The notes beneath the pieces are model-generated. The model saw only the letters and a list, made by a program, of their open reading frames with translations, was not told where the DNA came from and searched no databases. A stretch of 64,000 nucleotides of DNA, taken from assembly GCA_040878325.1 (NCBI GenBank), contig JBBDMM010000001.1, positions 1 through 64,000 on the forward strand. The letters run 5' to 3'. Made by a program: the position numbers and the translations under genes. This stretch comes from Acidimicrobiia bacterium. Lineage in GTDB: Bacteria; Actinomycetota; Acidimicrobiia; Spongiisociales; UBA11373. Numbering within the stretch: the stretch's first letter is position 1; each line of letters opens with the position of its first letter. This document shows positions 36,107 through 43,817 of this stretch, piece by piece.

Positions 36107-36694
36107 CTACTTCACTATCGATTGGCCTACCGCGAGGGTGAACGCACTGTCGCCGTAGGTGAAGACCCCGCCGTTGTCACTGAGGCTCACCACCTTGAAG
36201 TCGCCGGCAAAGGTGTCGCCGACCCCAACCGTGTAAGTCTGACCGTCGACCTCCACGACGGCGACCCGACCCCCGGCCTCCTGCCTCACCTCCAGCAATG
36301 TCACCCGCTTCCCCTGGGGTTGATCGCCCGTAGTGGTGCTGGTGGTGGTACCGCCGGTCGACGAAGAGGTCGTCGCACCCGGGGTCGTGGTCGTGGTCGC
36401 ACCCCCGCTGGTAGATGTGGTGGTGTCGCCACCGGGAACGGTCGTGGTCGAGTCCGGCACGATGAGGGGCTCGAATGGGTCACGCGGCTGCGCGACCTGA
36501 TAATCCGTCGACGGATCGAGCGCTCCTCCCGGGGCGGCGGCAACGGTGCCCGGATTGACCGATGCACTCGGCAGGGCTGGCTCACCTCCCGTGAACACCC
36601 CGGCTGAAGCCAGCAGCCAGACCGAAGCAGCAGCCGTTCCCACCAGGAGGAGCGAGACCAGCACCGACACCAGGGTCCGCTTGACGCCGATCAC
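36107..36694 (-). CDS. Type IV pilus assembly protein, PilP/GspC-like
   Basis: A 195-aa protein with an N-terminal membrane helix (VSVLVSLLLVGTAAASVWLL), a Pro/Thr/Ser-rich linker (about 75-125, long runs of Thr), and a C-terminal small beta domain (GKRVTLLEVRQEAGG, VGVGDTFAGDFKVV, FTYGDSAFTLAVGQSI) like the HR domain of PilP/GspC. Last gene of pilM-N-O-P, overlapping pilO by 4 bases. PilP normally links the PilNO frame to a secretin; without a secretin its partner here may be the cell wall. The PilP call rests on position and fold pattern. Confidence 0.7.
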   Translation of the reverse strand: MIGVKRTLVSVLVSLLLVGTAAASVWLLASAGVFTGGEPALPSASVNPGTVAAAPGGALDPSTDYQVAQPRDPFEPLIVPDSTTTVPGGDTTTSTSGGATTTTTPGATTSSSTGGTTTSTTTGDQPQGKRVTLLEVRQEAGGRVAVVEVDGQTYTVGVGDTFAGDFKVVSLSDNGGVFTYGDSAFTLAVGQSIVK

Positions 36695-37341
36695 GGGTCC
36701 ACCTCCCCGCCGGCCTCGGCATCGCCCGCCAGGGTGGTCGTGGTGGTGCTCGCACCGCCATCGCCGGGAATCACGATGTCCTCGAGAGGTGGCAGCAGAT
36801 CGGCAAGGGTGAAGAGTCTCATCTGGACGCCCACCGCCAACACGGTGACCCCGGACTCATTGACCGATGACGATGCCGATATTCCATCGACTCGCACCAG
36901 CCGATCCATCTCGTTCAACCCGAACAGGAATCCCAGGATCTCGAAAAACTCACCCTCTATCTGGGCGGAAATGGCGATCTCACGCAGATCCGAATCCGAG
37001 TCGTCGCCCGCGACCGCCGGCAGCGACGGGGAGAGAGTCTGGAGCTCCACCCCGGTATCGTTTGTCAAGGCAAAGATCGCCTCGATGAACTCGTCGAGCA
37101 GCGGACGCTCAGGGATGAGTGATTCGAGCTGACCGAGGGCAGCGAGATACTCGACCTCGCGGTCCCTGATCTCCTCGAGCTGCCGGACCTGTACCCGCAG
37201 GCGTTGTTCCGTGTCCTGGGCGACCACCAACTCGTCCCCCAGTTCGGCGATGCGGCTGTTACGCGGGCTGACGAGGAACATCCACCACGCCGCTGTGATG
37301 AAAAGCATTCCGAGAATGAGGAGAAGCCCAATGCGCCGCAT
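36691..37341 (-). CDS. pilO: Type IV pilus inner-membrane protein PilO
   Basis: A 216-aa bitopic protein: short cytoplasmic start, one helix (GLLLILGMLFITAAWWMFLV), a coiled coil (RNSRIAELGDELVVAQDTEQ and on), then the ferredoxin-like domain (ISAQIEGEFFEILGFLFGLNEMDRLVRVD). It pairs with PilN. One base separates it from pilN. Confidence 0.9.
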   Translation of the reverse strand: MRRIGLLLILGMLFITAAWWMFLVSPRNSRIAELGDELVVAQDTEQRLRVQVRQLEEIRDREVEYLAALGQLESLIPERPLLDEFIEAIFALTNDTGVELQTLSPSLPAVAGDDSDSDLREIAISAQIEGEFFEILGFLFGLNEMDRLVRVDGISASSSVNESGVTVLAVGVQMRLFTLADLLPPLEDIVIPGDGGASTTTTTLAGDAEAGGEVDP

Positions 37342-37342
37342 A

Positions 37343-37957
37343 TCAGGGAATCTCCGGGATCAAGGTCTCGGCACGGTTCGTGGCCGCGGCCGAGGTCAGC
37401 ACGGCCGTCGAGGTAAAGGTCACCACGTCTACATCCCCGATGACCCCCTCGGCGATCGTACTGACCCAGGTGCCGGTGACGCCATTGAACTGATCTGAGT
37501 CGAGGGCACGAAGCCATGCCGACACGTCCGGGAAGTCGAACCCGACCCCGGAGAACGCCACCTGCCCGAGCACCCCAGGGGTGGTCTCCACAACGATCGT
37601 GCCGCTGAACGTCTCGACCCACACCCGCGGCGGGAGCAGACGCGCCAGATCGTTGAGGAGGATTCCCCAGTCGATGTCGGTGGCGAGCGCGGTGCGCACC
37701 AGATCCGAGCGATCCTGGTACTCGGTCTGCAGTTCACCGGCCGAACTCAGCGCCACCACTTCGCGCTCGAGGCTCTGGTTGATCTCCAACTGGGCGTCGA
37801 CGTCGTCGCGGGCCGCCGACACCCGGGAATCCCAGTAGAGGACACCGACCCCCAGGAGCGCGATGTATGCGACGACACCGAAGATCAGGAAACCGACGCG
37901 CCGGCGTCGATTCCGCTCCTCGGCGACCTCAGGCGGAAGGAGGTTGATCGGTCTCAC
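37343..37957 (-). CDS. pilN: Type IV pilus protein PilN
   Basis: A 204-aa protein starting MRPINLLPPEVAEERNRRR, the conserved INLLP tail that binds the PilM groove. A single helix (VGFLIFGVVAYIALLGVGVLYW), a coiled coil and a periplasmic-type domain with LLNDLARLLPPRVWVE follow. GTG start 15 bases after the pilM stop. Confidence 0.93.
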   Translation of the reverse strand: MRPINLLPPEVAEERNRRRRVGFLIFGVVAYIALLGVGVLYWDSRVSAARDDVDAQLEINQSLEREVVALSSAGELQTEYQDRSDLVRTALATDIDWGILLNDLARLLPPRVWVETFSGTIVVETTPGVLGQVAFSGVGFDFPDVSAWLRALDSDQFNGVTGTWVSTIAEGVIGDVDVVTFTSTAVLTSAAATNRAETLIPEIP

Positions 37958-37972
37958 GATCGGTGCCTGCTG

Positions 37973-39076
37973 TCAAGCGACATGCGCGAACCTGTTCGTC
38001 GGAGGCACCACATAGGACCCCCAGAGCGCGAGACCGACCGCGGCCGGAAGCACGGGTTGGAAGTTGAGGAGCTCGCTCTCGGTCATCTGCACCCGGCCGA
38101 CGCTGACGTGGTCCAGCACTCGCACGGGCTCGACCCGCGTGTTGAGCGAGCGGCCGACACGGTTGGCGAGGTGGGGCAGGCGAGCCCCGTTGCCGGCAAC
38201 GACCAGTCGATCGAGGCCGTGCTCGGCTGCCTGGGTCAAGTAGTAATTGACCGAGCCGCGAATCTCCTCGATCAAGGCATCGGCCGTTCGGGTGAGGATG
38301 CGGCGGGCGATCATCTCTTCGTCGTCGCCCTCGGGGAAACCATGCGGAGCGACGCCGACCCGCCGCTTAAGGGCCTCCGCGTCCTCCCGCGAAATCGACA
38401 TTCCGGCCATCAGCGTCTCGGTGAAGTGCTCACCACCGGTGGGGAGAATCCGCACGAAGCGGGTGATGCCGCCGCGTACGATGGCGATCTGCGAGATCGA
38501 CCCGCCGATGTCGAGCATCGCCTGGGGGCCCTCGCCGCCAAGCATCAGGTCGGCCCCGAAGGCTGCCCGGACGAGCCCGAAGGCCTGTAGATCGATCGAC
38601 AACACGCTCAAACCAGCGCTGTTGGCGATGCGAACGAGCCCCTCCACCATATCGCGCTGAGCGGCCACCACCAGGATCGACAGCATCAGGTCACCCTCGG
38701 GGGTGGTGAACTCCTCGAGAGGGACGAAGTCGAGGACGGCTTCTTCCACCGGGATAGGGATGACGTCTTGGACCTGGAACGGGAGGGCGTCGACGAGTTC
38801 CCCCTCCTCGAGATGGGGGACGTCCACCTGGCGGACGATCACTCGCTGATTGGCGATTCCGACCACCACCCGCTTGCGCGGCAACCTGTAGCGCTTCCAC
38901 AGCGCGGCCACGACCTCTGCGATCGCTCCCTCATCCACGATGTCGCCCGATTCGATCACGCCAGGCGGCAACGGCATCTCGACGAAGCGCCGGAGAACCG
39001 GTGCTCCCTTGCCGCTGTCGACGACGGCCGCCCGGACCGCCTCCGATCCGATGTCAAGACCTATCGAGACAGCCAT
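37973..39076 (-). CDS. pilM: Type IV pilus cytoplasmic platform protein PilM
   Basis: A 367-aa actin-like ATPase-fold protein: IGLDIGSEAVRAAVVD (phosphate 1), AMLDIGGSISQIAIV (phosphate 2), VVAGNGARLPHLANRVG (adenosine loop), and LPFQVQDVIPIPVEEAVLDF. It forms a cytoplasmic ring with PilN. ATG at 39076 is preceded by GGAGAG. A short ORF with a better ribosome site overlaps its start. Confidence 0.95.
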   Translation of the reverse strand: MAVSIGLDIGSEAVRAAVVDSGKGAPVLRRFVEMPLPPGVIESGDIVDEGAIAEVVAALWKRYRLPRKRVVVGIANQRVIVRQVDVPHLEEGELVDALPFQVQDVIPIPVEEAVLDFVPLEEFTTPEGDLMLSILVVAAQRDMVEGLVRIANSAGLSVLSIDLQAFGLVRAAFGADLMLGGEGPQAMLDIGGSISQIAIVRGGITRFVRILPTGGEHFTETLMAGMSISREDAEALKRRVGVAPHGFPEGDDEEMIARRILTRTADALIEEIRGSVNYYLTQAAEHGLDRLVVAGNGARLPHLANRVGRSLNTRVEPVRVLDHVSVGRVQMTESELLNFQPVLPAAVGLALWGSYVVPPTNRFAHVA

Positions 39077-39108
39077 GGGTCTCTCCGCGAGCCACCAATG
39101 GGCGCCAT
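39061..39108 (-). CDS. Possible short leader ORF overlapping pilM
   Basis: ATG at 39108 follows AAGGAG with a 7-nt spacer and encodes 15 residues (MAPIGGSRRDPWLSR), ending in TAG at 39061-39063 within pilM in another frame. Its ribosome site is stronger than that of pilM, so it could tune pilM translation by coupling. It may also be chance. Confidence 0.3.
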   Translation of the reverse strand: MAPIGGSRRDPWLSR

Positions 39109-39160
39109 AGCAAGGCTCCTTACCCTGGTCACAGACCTGTAGTTACGCCTGTGTCAGCAA

Positions 39161-39189
39161 AGCGTACTCAGGGGCCGCGCGGGGACCAA
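39161..39189 (-). promoter_or_regulatory. Candidate pilM operon promoter
   Basis: TTGGTC (39184-39189), 17-bp spacer, TACGCT (39161-39166). A start near 39154 gives a leader of about 78 nt. The leader 39077-39155 has no recognised riboswitch. Confidence 0.5.
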
Positions 39190-39250
39190 GGATTCAACCC
39201 GATCACCGCCAGCGCGCGGGACGCGCGCTCAGCGCGGCCGAGACCGGCCT

Positions 39251-40012
39251 CTATCCGAGGTACCACGCCGCGACCGAGTCACCGACCGCGATCGCCAGCC
39301 ACGAGCCGAGCACGAGCCAGGGACCGAACGGAATGGCGTCCTTCCTGCTCGCCTTGGTCAGAGTCAGAAGCAGGATCGAGGCAAGGCCCCCGAGGACGAA
39401 CGCGCCGAATACTGCCACCGCGAGCGTCTCCCACGATCTGAATGCGGCGAACAGCCCGAGGACGAAAGCGAGCTTGACGTCGCCCATGCCGAAACCACCG
39501 CGAGCCAGCAGCGCCACCAGCAGGAGCACCGCGAAGTAGGCGACTCCTCCCGAGAGGCCACGCCACAGTGACGACAAATCACCATCTGCGGTGGCTCCAG
39601 CGGCAAGCAGTACCGCGCCGACGACCGTGCCAGGGTAAAGGATTCGGTTGGGCAGTCGCTTGTGATCGATGTCCACCAGCGAGAGGACAAATGTCAACGC
39701 GGCGAACCACAGGTATGCCAGTAGCACCCACGACTCGCCAATCACGGCGGCGGTGGCGGCGAGCAACGCCGCGGTCGCCAACTCGACCACCGGGTACCTC
39801 ACCGAGATGGGGGCGGAGCAGTCCCGGCACCTGCCACGCAACAGGATCCACGACAACACCGGAATGTTGTCCCTTGCCCGGATCTCGCTCCCGCACCGGG
39901 GGCAGCGCGACGCCGGTTTCACCACCGAAGCCCCAACGGGCACGCGATGGGCGATCACGTTGAGGAAGCTACCGACGAGCATGCCGGCGAGCCCGGCGAG
40001 AGCGATGATCAC
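39251..40012 (-). CDS. pilD: Prepilin peptidase / N-methyltransferase
   Basis: A 253-aa polytopic enzyme that cleaves prepilin leaders after Gly and methylates the new N terminus. GSFLNVIAHRVP, the zinc tetra-Cys in CPRCGSEIRARDNIPVLSW and RGRCRDC, the first catalytic Asp region LVDIDHKRLPN and the second GFGMGDVKL are all present. GTG at 40012 is chosen because homologues start just before VIIALAGLAGMLVGSFLNV; upstream in-frame sequence is not pilD-like. Substrates should include the pilin and six minor-pilin-like proteins in this window. Confidence 0.93.
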   Translation of the reverse strand: MIIALAGLAGMLVGSFLNVIAHRVPVGASVVKPASRCPRCGSEIRARDNIPVLSWILLRGRCRDCSAPISVRYPVVELATAALLAATAAVIGESWVLLAYLWFAALTFVLSLVDIDHKRLPNRILYPGTVVGAVLLAAGATADGDLSSLWRGLSGGVAYFAVLLLVALLARGGFGMGDVKLAFVLGLFAAFRSWETLAVAVFGAFVLGGLASILLLTLTKASRKDAIPFGPWLVLGSWLAIAVGDSVAAWYLG

Positions 40013-40226
40013 CAGTCGGTGCCCGTACAGGTATCGACGGTCATTTCGGCTTCGAGGATCGAGCTGCAGGCGTGGCGCCCGGACTCCGGTCCGACCCCGA
40101 CGACGAGTACACCGAAGCACATTCCGCTCACGGCTCGAGAGTACATCAGGTCTGTTGGCCGTCGTCCGGGACGAACCCGCGGTCAGCATCGATTGTGGAT
40201 CGCATCCTTGGCCCCCTCAGGGCATA

Positions 40227-40260
40227 GAGGAGGGGGCGGATCGAAATCCGCCCCCTCCTC
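40227..40260 (-). terminator. Terminator after pilA
   Basis: GAGGAGGGGGCGGAT-CGAA-ATCCGCCCCCTCCTC, a perfect 15-bp stem about 50 bases after the pilA stop. No U-run follows, but the stem is among the strongest in the window. Confidence 0.75.
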
Positions 40261-40308
40261 CGAGCGTGCCCGGAGGCCCGCTCTTGGTCGCCGTCGACCG
40301 TGGGTTGT

Positions 40309-40770
40309 TTAGAAGCCGTCCTGGACATAGCCCGCGGGGGCCGCGTCCGGGCAGGCAGCGCTGAGGTCGGTCGCTCCGTAGAACGTCCCGGCCGTGGAGC
40401 TCTCCCAGATGGAGAAGGTCGTCCCCGACGCGGAAGTCCTCACGACGCAGACGGTGTCAGCACTTAGAGCGTTGAGCTGAAGCGCCACACCCAGTGCGGG
40501 GTCGGCGTTCAGGTTTGCATTCGGCTCAAATGCCGTGATGTCGGCGGCGGTCTCGGTGTAGTCACCGGAGTCCAGCCAGAACGCCTTCTCCGAGAGGAGG
40601 ACGTTGCGGATCTCGCTCTGGGCAGAGCGGTCCTGCGCCGACTTACGGAATCCAAGGAACGAGGGAATGGCAATGGCGATGAGGACTGCAATGATCATCA
40701 CCACAACCATCAACTCGATGAGCGTGAACCCCTCGTCGCGGTTCATGCCACGTCGGATGGTCTTCATCAT
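40309..40770 (-). CDS. pilA: Type IV pilin, major subunit candidate
   Basis: A 153-aa prepilin. A short basic leader ends in G before FTLIELMVVVMIIAVLIAI, with Glu at +5. The globular part holds two Cys (DTVCVV and SAACPDA) that can form the C-terminal disulfide loop. Flanked by strong hairpins on both sides and therefore probably expressed as its own unit, as expected for the major subunit. ATG at 40770 is one of two adjacent Met codons; AGGAGG stands 12-13 bases upstream. Confidence 0.95.
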   Translation of the reverse strand: MMKTIRRGMNRDEGFTLIELMVVVMIIAVLIAIAIPSFLGFRKSAQDRSAQSEIRNVLLSEKAFWLDSGDYTETAADITAFEPNANLNADPALGVALQLNALSADTVCVVRTSASGTTFSIWESSTAGTFYGATDLSAACPDAAPAGYVQDGF

Positions 40771-40796
40771 GTTGTCGAGAACCTCCTATATCGGGT

Positions 40797-40823
40797 CTCT
40801 TCAGGCCTCTCTGGCCTGAAGAG
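40797..40823 (-). other. Perfect hairpin in the pilA leader region
   Basis: CTCTTCAGGCC-AGAGA-GGCCTGAAGAG, 11 bp, 27 bases before the pilA start. It may stabilise the pilA mRNA or act as an attenuator; no U-run follows. Confidence 0.55.
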
Positions 40824-40927
40824 AGTTATCGGCCTACGCCGCCTCAGTCCTTGATCGGTTTTCGCGAGAACGAGCAAGCAAGGGCGAAGGGCGAAACCCG
40901 GAAGGCCCCTCGCCGAGCGACTGTCCC

Positions 40928-40979
40928 CACCAAAAACCAGTCTCCAGCGGACCGAAGCCCGCTGGAGAGTGGAGACTGG
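40928..40979 (-). terminator. Intrinsic terminator after pilBTC
   Basis: On the minus strand CCAGTCTCCA pairs with TGGAGACTGG, with a nested CCAGCGG/CCGCTGG stem, and is followed by TTTTTGG. It begins 8 bases after the pilC stop. This is the clearest rho-independent terminator in the window, and its stem is built from the same GTCTCCAG text as the arrays at 24513 and 63640. Confidence 0.8.
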
Positions 40980-40986
40980 CGACCGA

Positions 40987-42213
40987 CTAGTTCTGAATCA
41001 GGTTGGCGATGTTGAACATCGGCAGGTAGAGGGCGATGAGGATCCCGCCGACCGCCAGGCCCATGACGACGATGAGCAGCGGTTCGATCAGGGAGGTCAG
41101 GGCGCCCACCGTGTCGTCGACCTCGTTGTCGTAGAAGTCGGCAACCTTCGACAACATGGTGTCGAGTGCCCCGGTCTCCTCACCGACGGCGATCATGTGG
41201 GTGACCATGGGCGGGAAGATCGCGTGGCGGCTCAGCGGGCCTGCCAGAGACTCGCCCCGCTTCACCGATGCCTGGACGTCATTGACCGCCTGGCCGACGA
41301 GGGCATTGCCGGCGGTGGCAGCCACGATGTCGAGAGCCTGCAAAACCGGGACACCGGTGCGGCTCAGCACCGAGAAGGTTCGAGCGAACCGGCTGATGGC
41401 GACCTTCTGGACCAATTTGCCAAACACCGGAGCGCGCAGCTTCAGGCGATCCCAGGAGATCTGGCCCGTCTCCGATCGCTTCCAGCGGCGAAACAGGGTT
41501 ACCCCCCCGACGGTCAATCCGATGAACAGCCACCAGAACTTCGTCATGAAGCCGGAGATGTTGATGAGCATCAGGGTGGGAAGGGGAAGCGTTCCTCCGA
41601 GGTCGTCGTACATGCCCTTGAAGATCGGTACGACGAACAGCAGCATTCCGGCGACGATCAGCACGATGAGGGTGAGGACGACCACCGGATAGGCCATCGC
41701 CGACTTCACCTTCGACCGGAGCCGCACCGTCGACTCGAGGGTGTCGGCGAGCCGCACCAGGGTCTCGTCGAGCGCACCGCCCACCTCACCGGCTCGGATC
41801 ATCGACACATACAGATGGTTGAAAGCTTGCGGGTGATTGGCAAGGGCCGCCGACAGGCTGCTCCCCTGCTCGACCTGCTGGCGCACATTGGTGATCATCC
41901 CCCGGAGAAGCGCACCGTCCGTTTGCTCCTCGAGAATGCCCAGCGATCGGGTGAGGGTGAGGCCGGAGTTGACCATCGTCGCCAGCTGGCGGCTGAAGAT
42001 GGCGACCTCTTTCGGCTTCACCTTCTTCTTGAAGCCGGGAAGCGAGAATTCCTTGTCGAGAGCCGACGATCGCTTCTCGTCGATCCGGAGCGGCACGTAA
42101 CCCTTCTCGCGCAGCGCGCTGGCGACCGCGGCCGAAGACGAGCCTTCGATGATCCCGGCGTGAACCCCACCCGAACGGTCACGGGCGCGGTATTCGAACG
42201 TCAGGGTGCTCAT
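40987..42213 (-). CDS. pilC: Type IV pilus inner-membrane platform protein PilC
   Basis: A 408-aa protein with two GspF domains (LATMVNSGLTLTRSLGILEE and FARTFSVLSRTGVPVLQALD) and three long hydrophobic helices (VVVLTLIVLIVAGMLLFVV; the C-terminal IVVMGLAVGGILIALYLPM). It links the ATPases to the growing fibre. Overlaps pilT by 4 bases. Confidence 0.96.
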   Translation of the reverse strand: MSTLTFEYRARDRSGGVHAGIIEGSSSAAVASALREKGYVPLRIDEKRSSALDKEFSLPGFKKKVKPKEVAIFSRQLATMVNSGLTLTRSLGILEEQTDGALLRGMITNVRQQVEQGSSLSAALANHPQAFNHLYVSMIRAGEVGGALDETLVRLADTLESTVRLRSKVKSAMAYPVVVLTLIVLIVAGMLLFVVPIFKGMYDDLGGTLPLPTLMLINISGFMTKFWWLFIGLTVGGVTLFRRWKRSETGQISWDRLKLRAPVFGKLVQKVAISRFARTFSVLSRTGVPVLQALDIVAATAGNALVGQAVNDVQASVKRGESLAGPLSRHAIFPPMVTHMIAVGEETGALDTMLSKVADFYDNEVDDTVGALTSLIEPLLIVVMGLAVGGILIALYLPMFNIANLIQN

Positions 42214-43817
42214 CGCTGGTTCCCTCCAAGCAGGTTCATGAACTCATCGACGTTCTGGGCTCTTTCCGTAGCCACTTTCAAGTCGACCTTGCCGGTCTTG
42301 ACGAGTGCGGCGAGCGCCCGGTCCATCGTCTGCATCCCATGCCTGCCTCCCGCCTGCATGGCGCTGCGAATCTGATGGACCTTGCCCTCGCGGATCATGT
42401 TGCGGATCGCCGGAATCGCCACCAGGACCTCGACGGCGGCCACCCGGCTCTTGCCATCGACCGTGGGGAGGAGCTGTTGCGTCACCACACCGGCGAGCGA
42501 CTCGGCGAGCTGCACCCGGACCTGCTGCTGCTGATGCGGGGGAAACACGTCGATCACCCGGTCGATCGATCCCGGCGCATCCTGGGTGTGCAGGGTGGCA
42601 AAGACGAGGTGCCCCGTCTCGGCAGCGGTGAGCGCGGTGCTCATCGTCTCCAGGTCGCGCAGCTCCCCGACGAGGATGACATCGGGGTCCTGACGGAGTA
42701 CATGCTTGAGCGCCGAGGAAAAACTCGGGGTGTCGCCGCCGACCTCTCGCTGGTTCACGATTGCCTTCTTGTGGCGATGCATGAATTCGATCGGGTCCTC
42801 GACCGTCATGACGTGAACCGCCCGGCGGCTGTTGATGTCGTCGATGAGCGCGGCAAGGGTTGTGGACTTTCCTGACCCCGTCGCTCCGGTCACCAACACC
42901 AGACCACGGGGAATGTCGGTGAACTCACTGACGACCGGCGGCATCCCCAGCTTCTCGAGGGAGACGATCTCATTGGGGATTGCCCGCATTACCGCCCCGA
43001 CCGAACCCCGCTGGAAGAAGGCACTCACCCGGAAGCGTCCCCGCCCGGGAACCGGATGGGAAGCGTCGAGTTCGAGTTTGTTCTCTAGCTCTTCGCGCTG
43101 CCGAGCGGTGAGGATTCCGTACACGAGAGTACGCAACGGACCCGGCTTGAGGACCCCGAATCCGTCGATCTGATGCAGCTCGCCGTTCACCCGCATCTGT
43201 GGGGGCGAGCCTGCGGCCAGGTGGAGGTCCGAACCCCCGTGCTCGATCAGAACCTCCAGTAGATCATTGATGTGAAAACCTGTCGTCTCGGACTGAAGCA
43301 CCTCTTGCGGCTCCGCCAGGCCCGCCAGCAACCGGCCACTGCCCGGCATCGCCACTGGCTCGATGCCGGGACCGCCGGCCATGTACAGCCGCCTGACGGC
43401 CTGGTCGAGGGCATCGCGCGGGCCGAGGGCGAACACCACGTCAGCCGTCGCCCCTCGCCGTACCCGATCGCGAACTCCCTGGTCGAGCGGATCAGGGACT
43501 GCCACCACGACCTGGCCCTCATGCACCCGAATCGGCAGGGCGGTCTCGGACACCGCCACCCGCCCTTCCAGAAGGGCGGAGGCCTCCGGGTCGGCAACGA
43601 ATCCGAACGTGGGGTCGACGAACTCGACCCCGATATGGCGGGCGACGACCGCAAGGGCGTCAGCCCGCCTTACCGTGCCGTCCTCGATGACGCTGCGAAG
43701 CACCTGGGACCCGTCGCCTTCGGCGGCACGGGACGCCGAGGCCAGGTCATCGGCGGAGAGCAAGCGCTCGTCCACCAGCCGCTGGGCGACAGAGAGCAAC
43801 ATCTTGTCGGGAGGCAT
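42210..43817 (-). CDS. pilT: PilT-type retraction ATPase with extra N-terminal MshEN-like domain
   Basis: A 535-aa protein, about 170 residues longer than usual PilT. Residues ~1-170 look like the MshEN/GspE N-terminal fold seen in PilB-type ATPases (LVDERLLSADDLASASRAAE, VVARHIGVEFVDP). From ~185 it is a clear PilT: LLEVLIEHGGSDLHLAAG, Walker A GATGSGKST, VMTVEDPIEF, Walker B LVGELRDLETM, FATLHTQDA and the PilT-type AIRNMIREGKVHQI. The fused domain binds c-di-GMP in some relatives, so retraction may be ligand-controlled; inference only. No frameshift sign. Confidence 0.9.
   Translation of the reverse strand: MPPDKMLLSVAQRLVDERLLSADDLASASRAAEGDGSQVLRSVIEDGTVRRADALAVVARHIGVEFVDPTFGFVADPEASALLEGRVAVSETALPIRVHEGQVVVAVPDPLDQGVRDRVRRGATADVVFALGPRDALDQAVRRLYMAGGPGIEPVAMPGSGRLLAGLAEPQEVLQSETTGFHINDLLEVLIEHGGSDLHLAAGSPPQMRVNGELHQIDGFGVLKPGPLRTLVYGILTARQREELENKLELDASHPVPGRGRFRVSAFFQRGSVGAVMRAIPNEIVSLEKLGMPPVVSEFTDIPRGLVLVTGATGSGKSTTLAALIDDINSRRAVHVMTVEDPIEFMHRHKKAIVNQREVGGDTPSFSSALKHVLRQDPDVILVGELRDLETMSTALTAAETGHLVFATLHTQDAPGSIDRVIDVFPPHQQQQVRVQLAESLAGVVTQQLLPTVDGKSRVAAVEVLVAIPAIRNMIREGKVHQIRSAMQAGGRHGMQTMDRALAALVKTGKVDLKVATERAQNVDEFMNLLGGNQR

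Noticed and set aside
39077-39160. c-di-GMP or other riboswitch in the pilM leader
   Set aside because: The text GACACAGGCGTAAC loosely recalls GEMM, but the second conserved strand and tetraloop receptor are absent.
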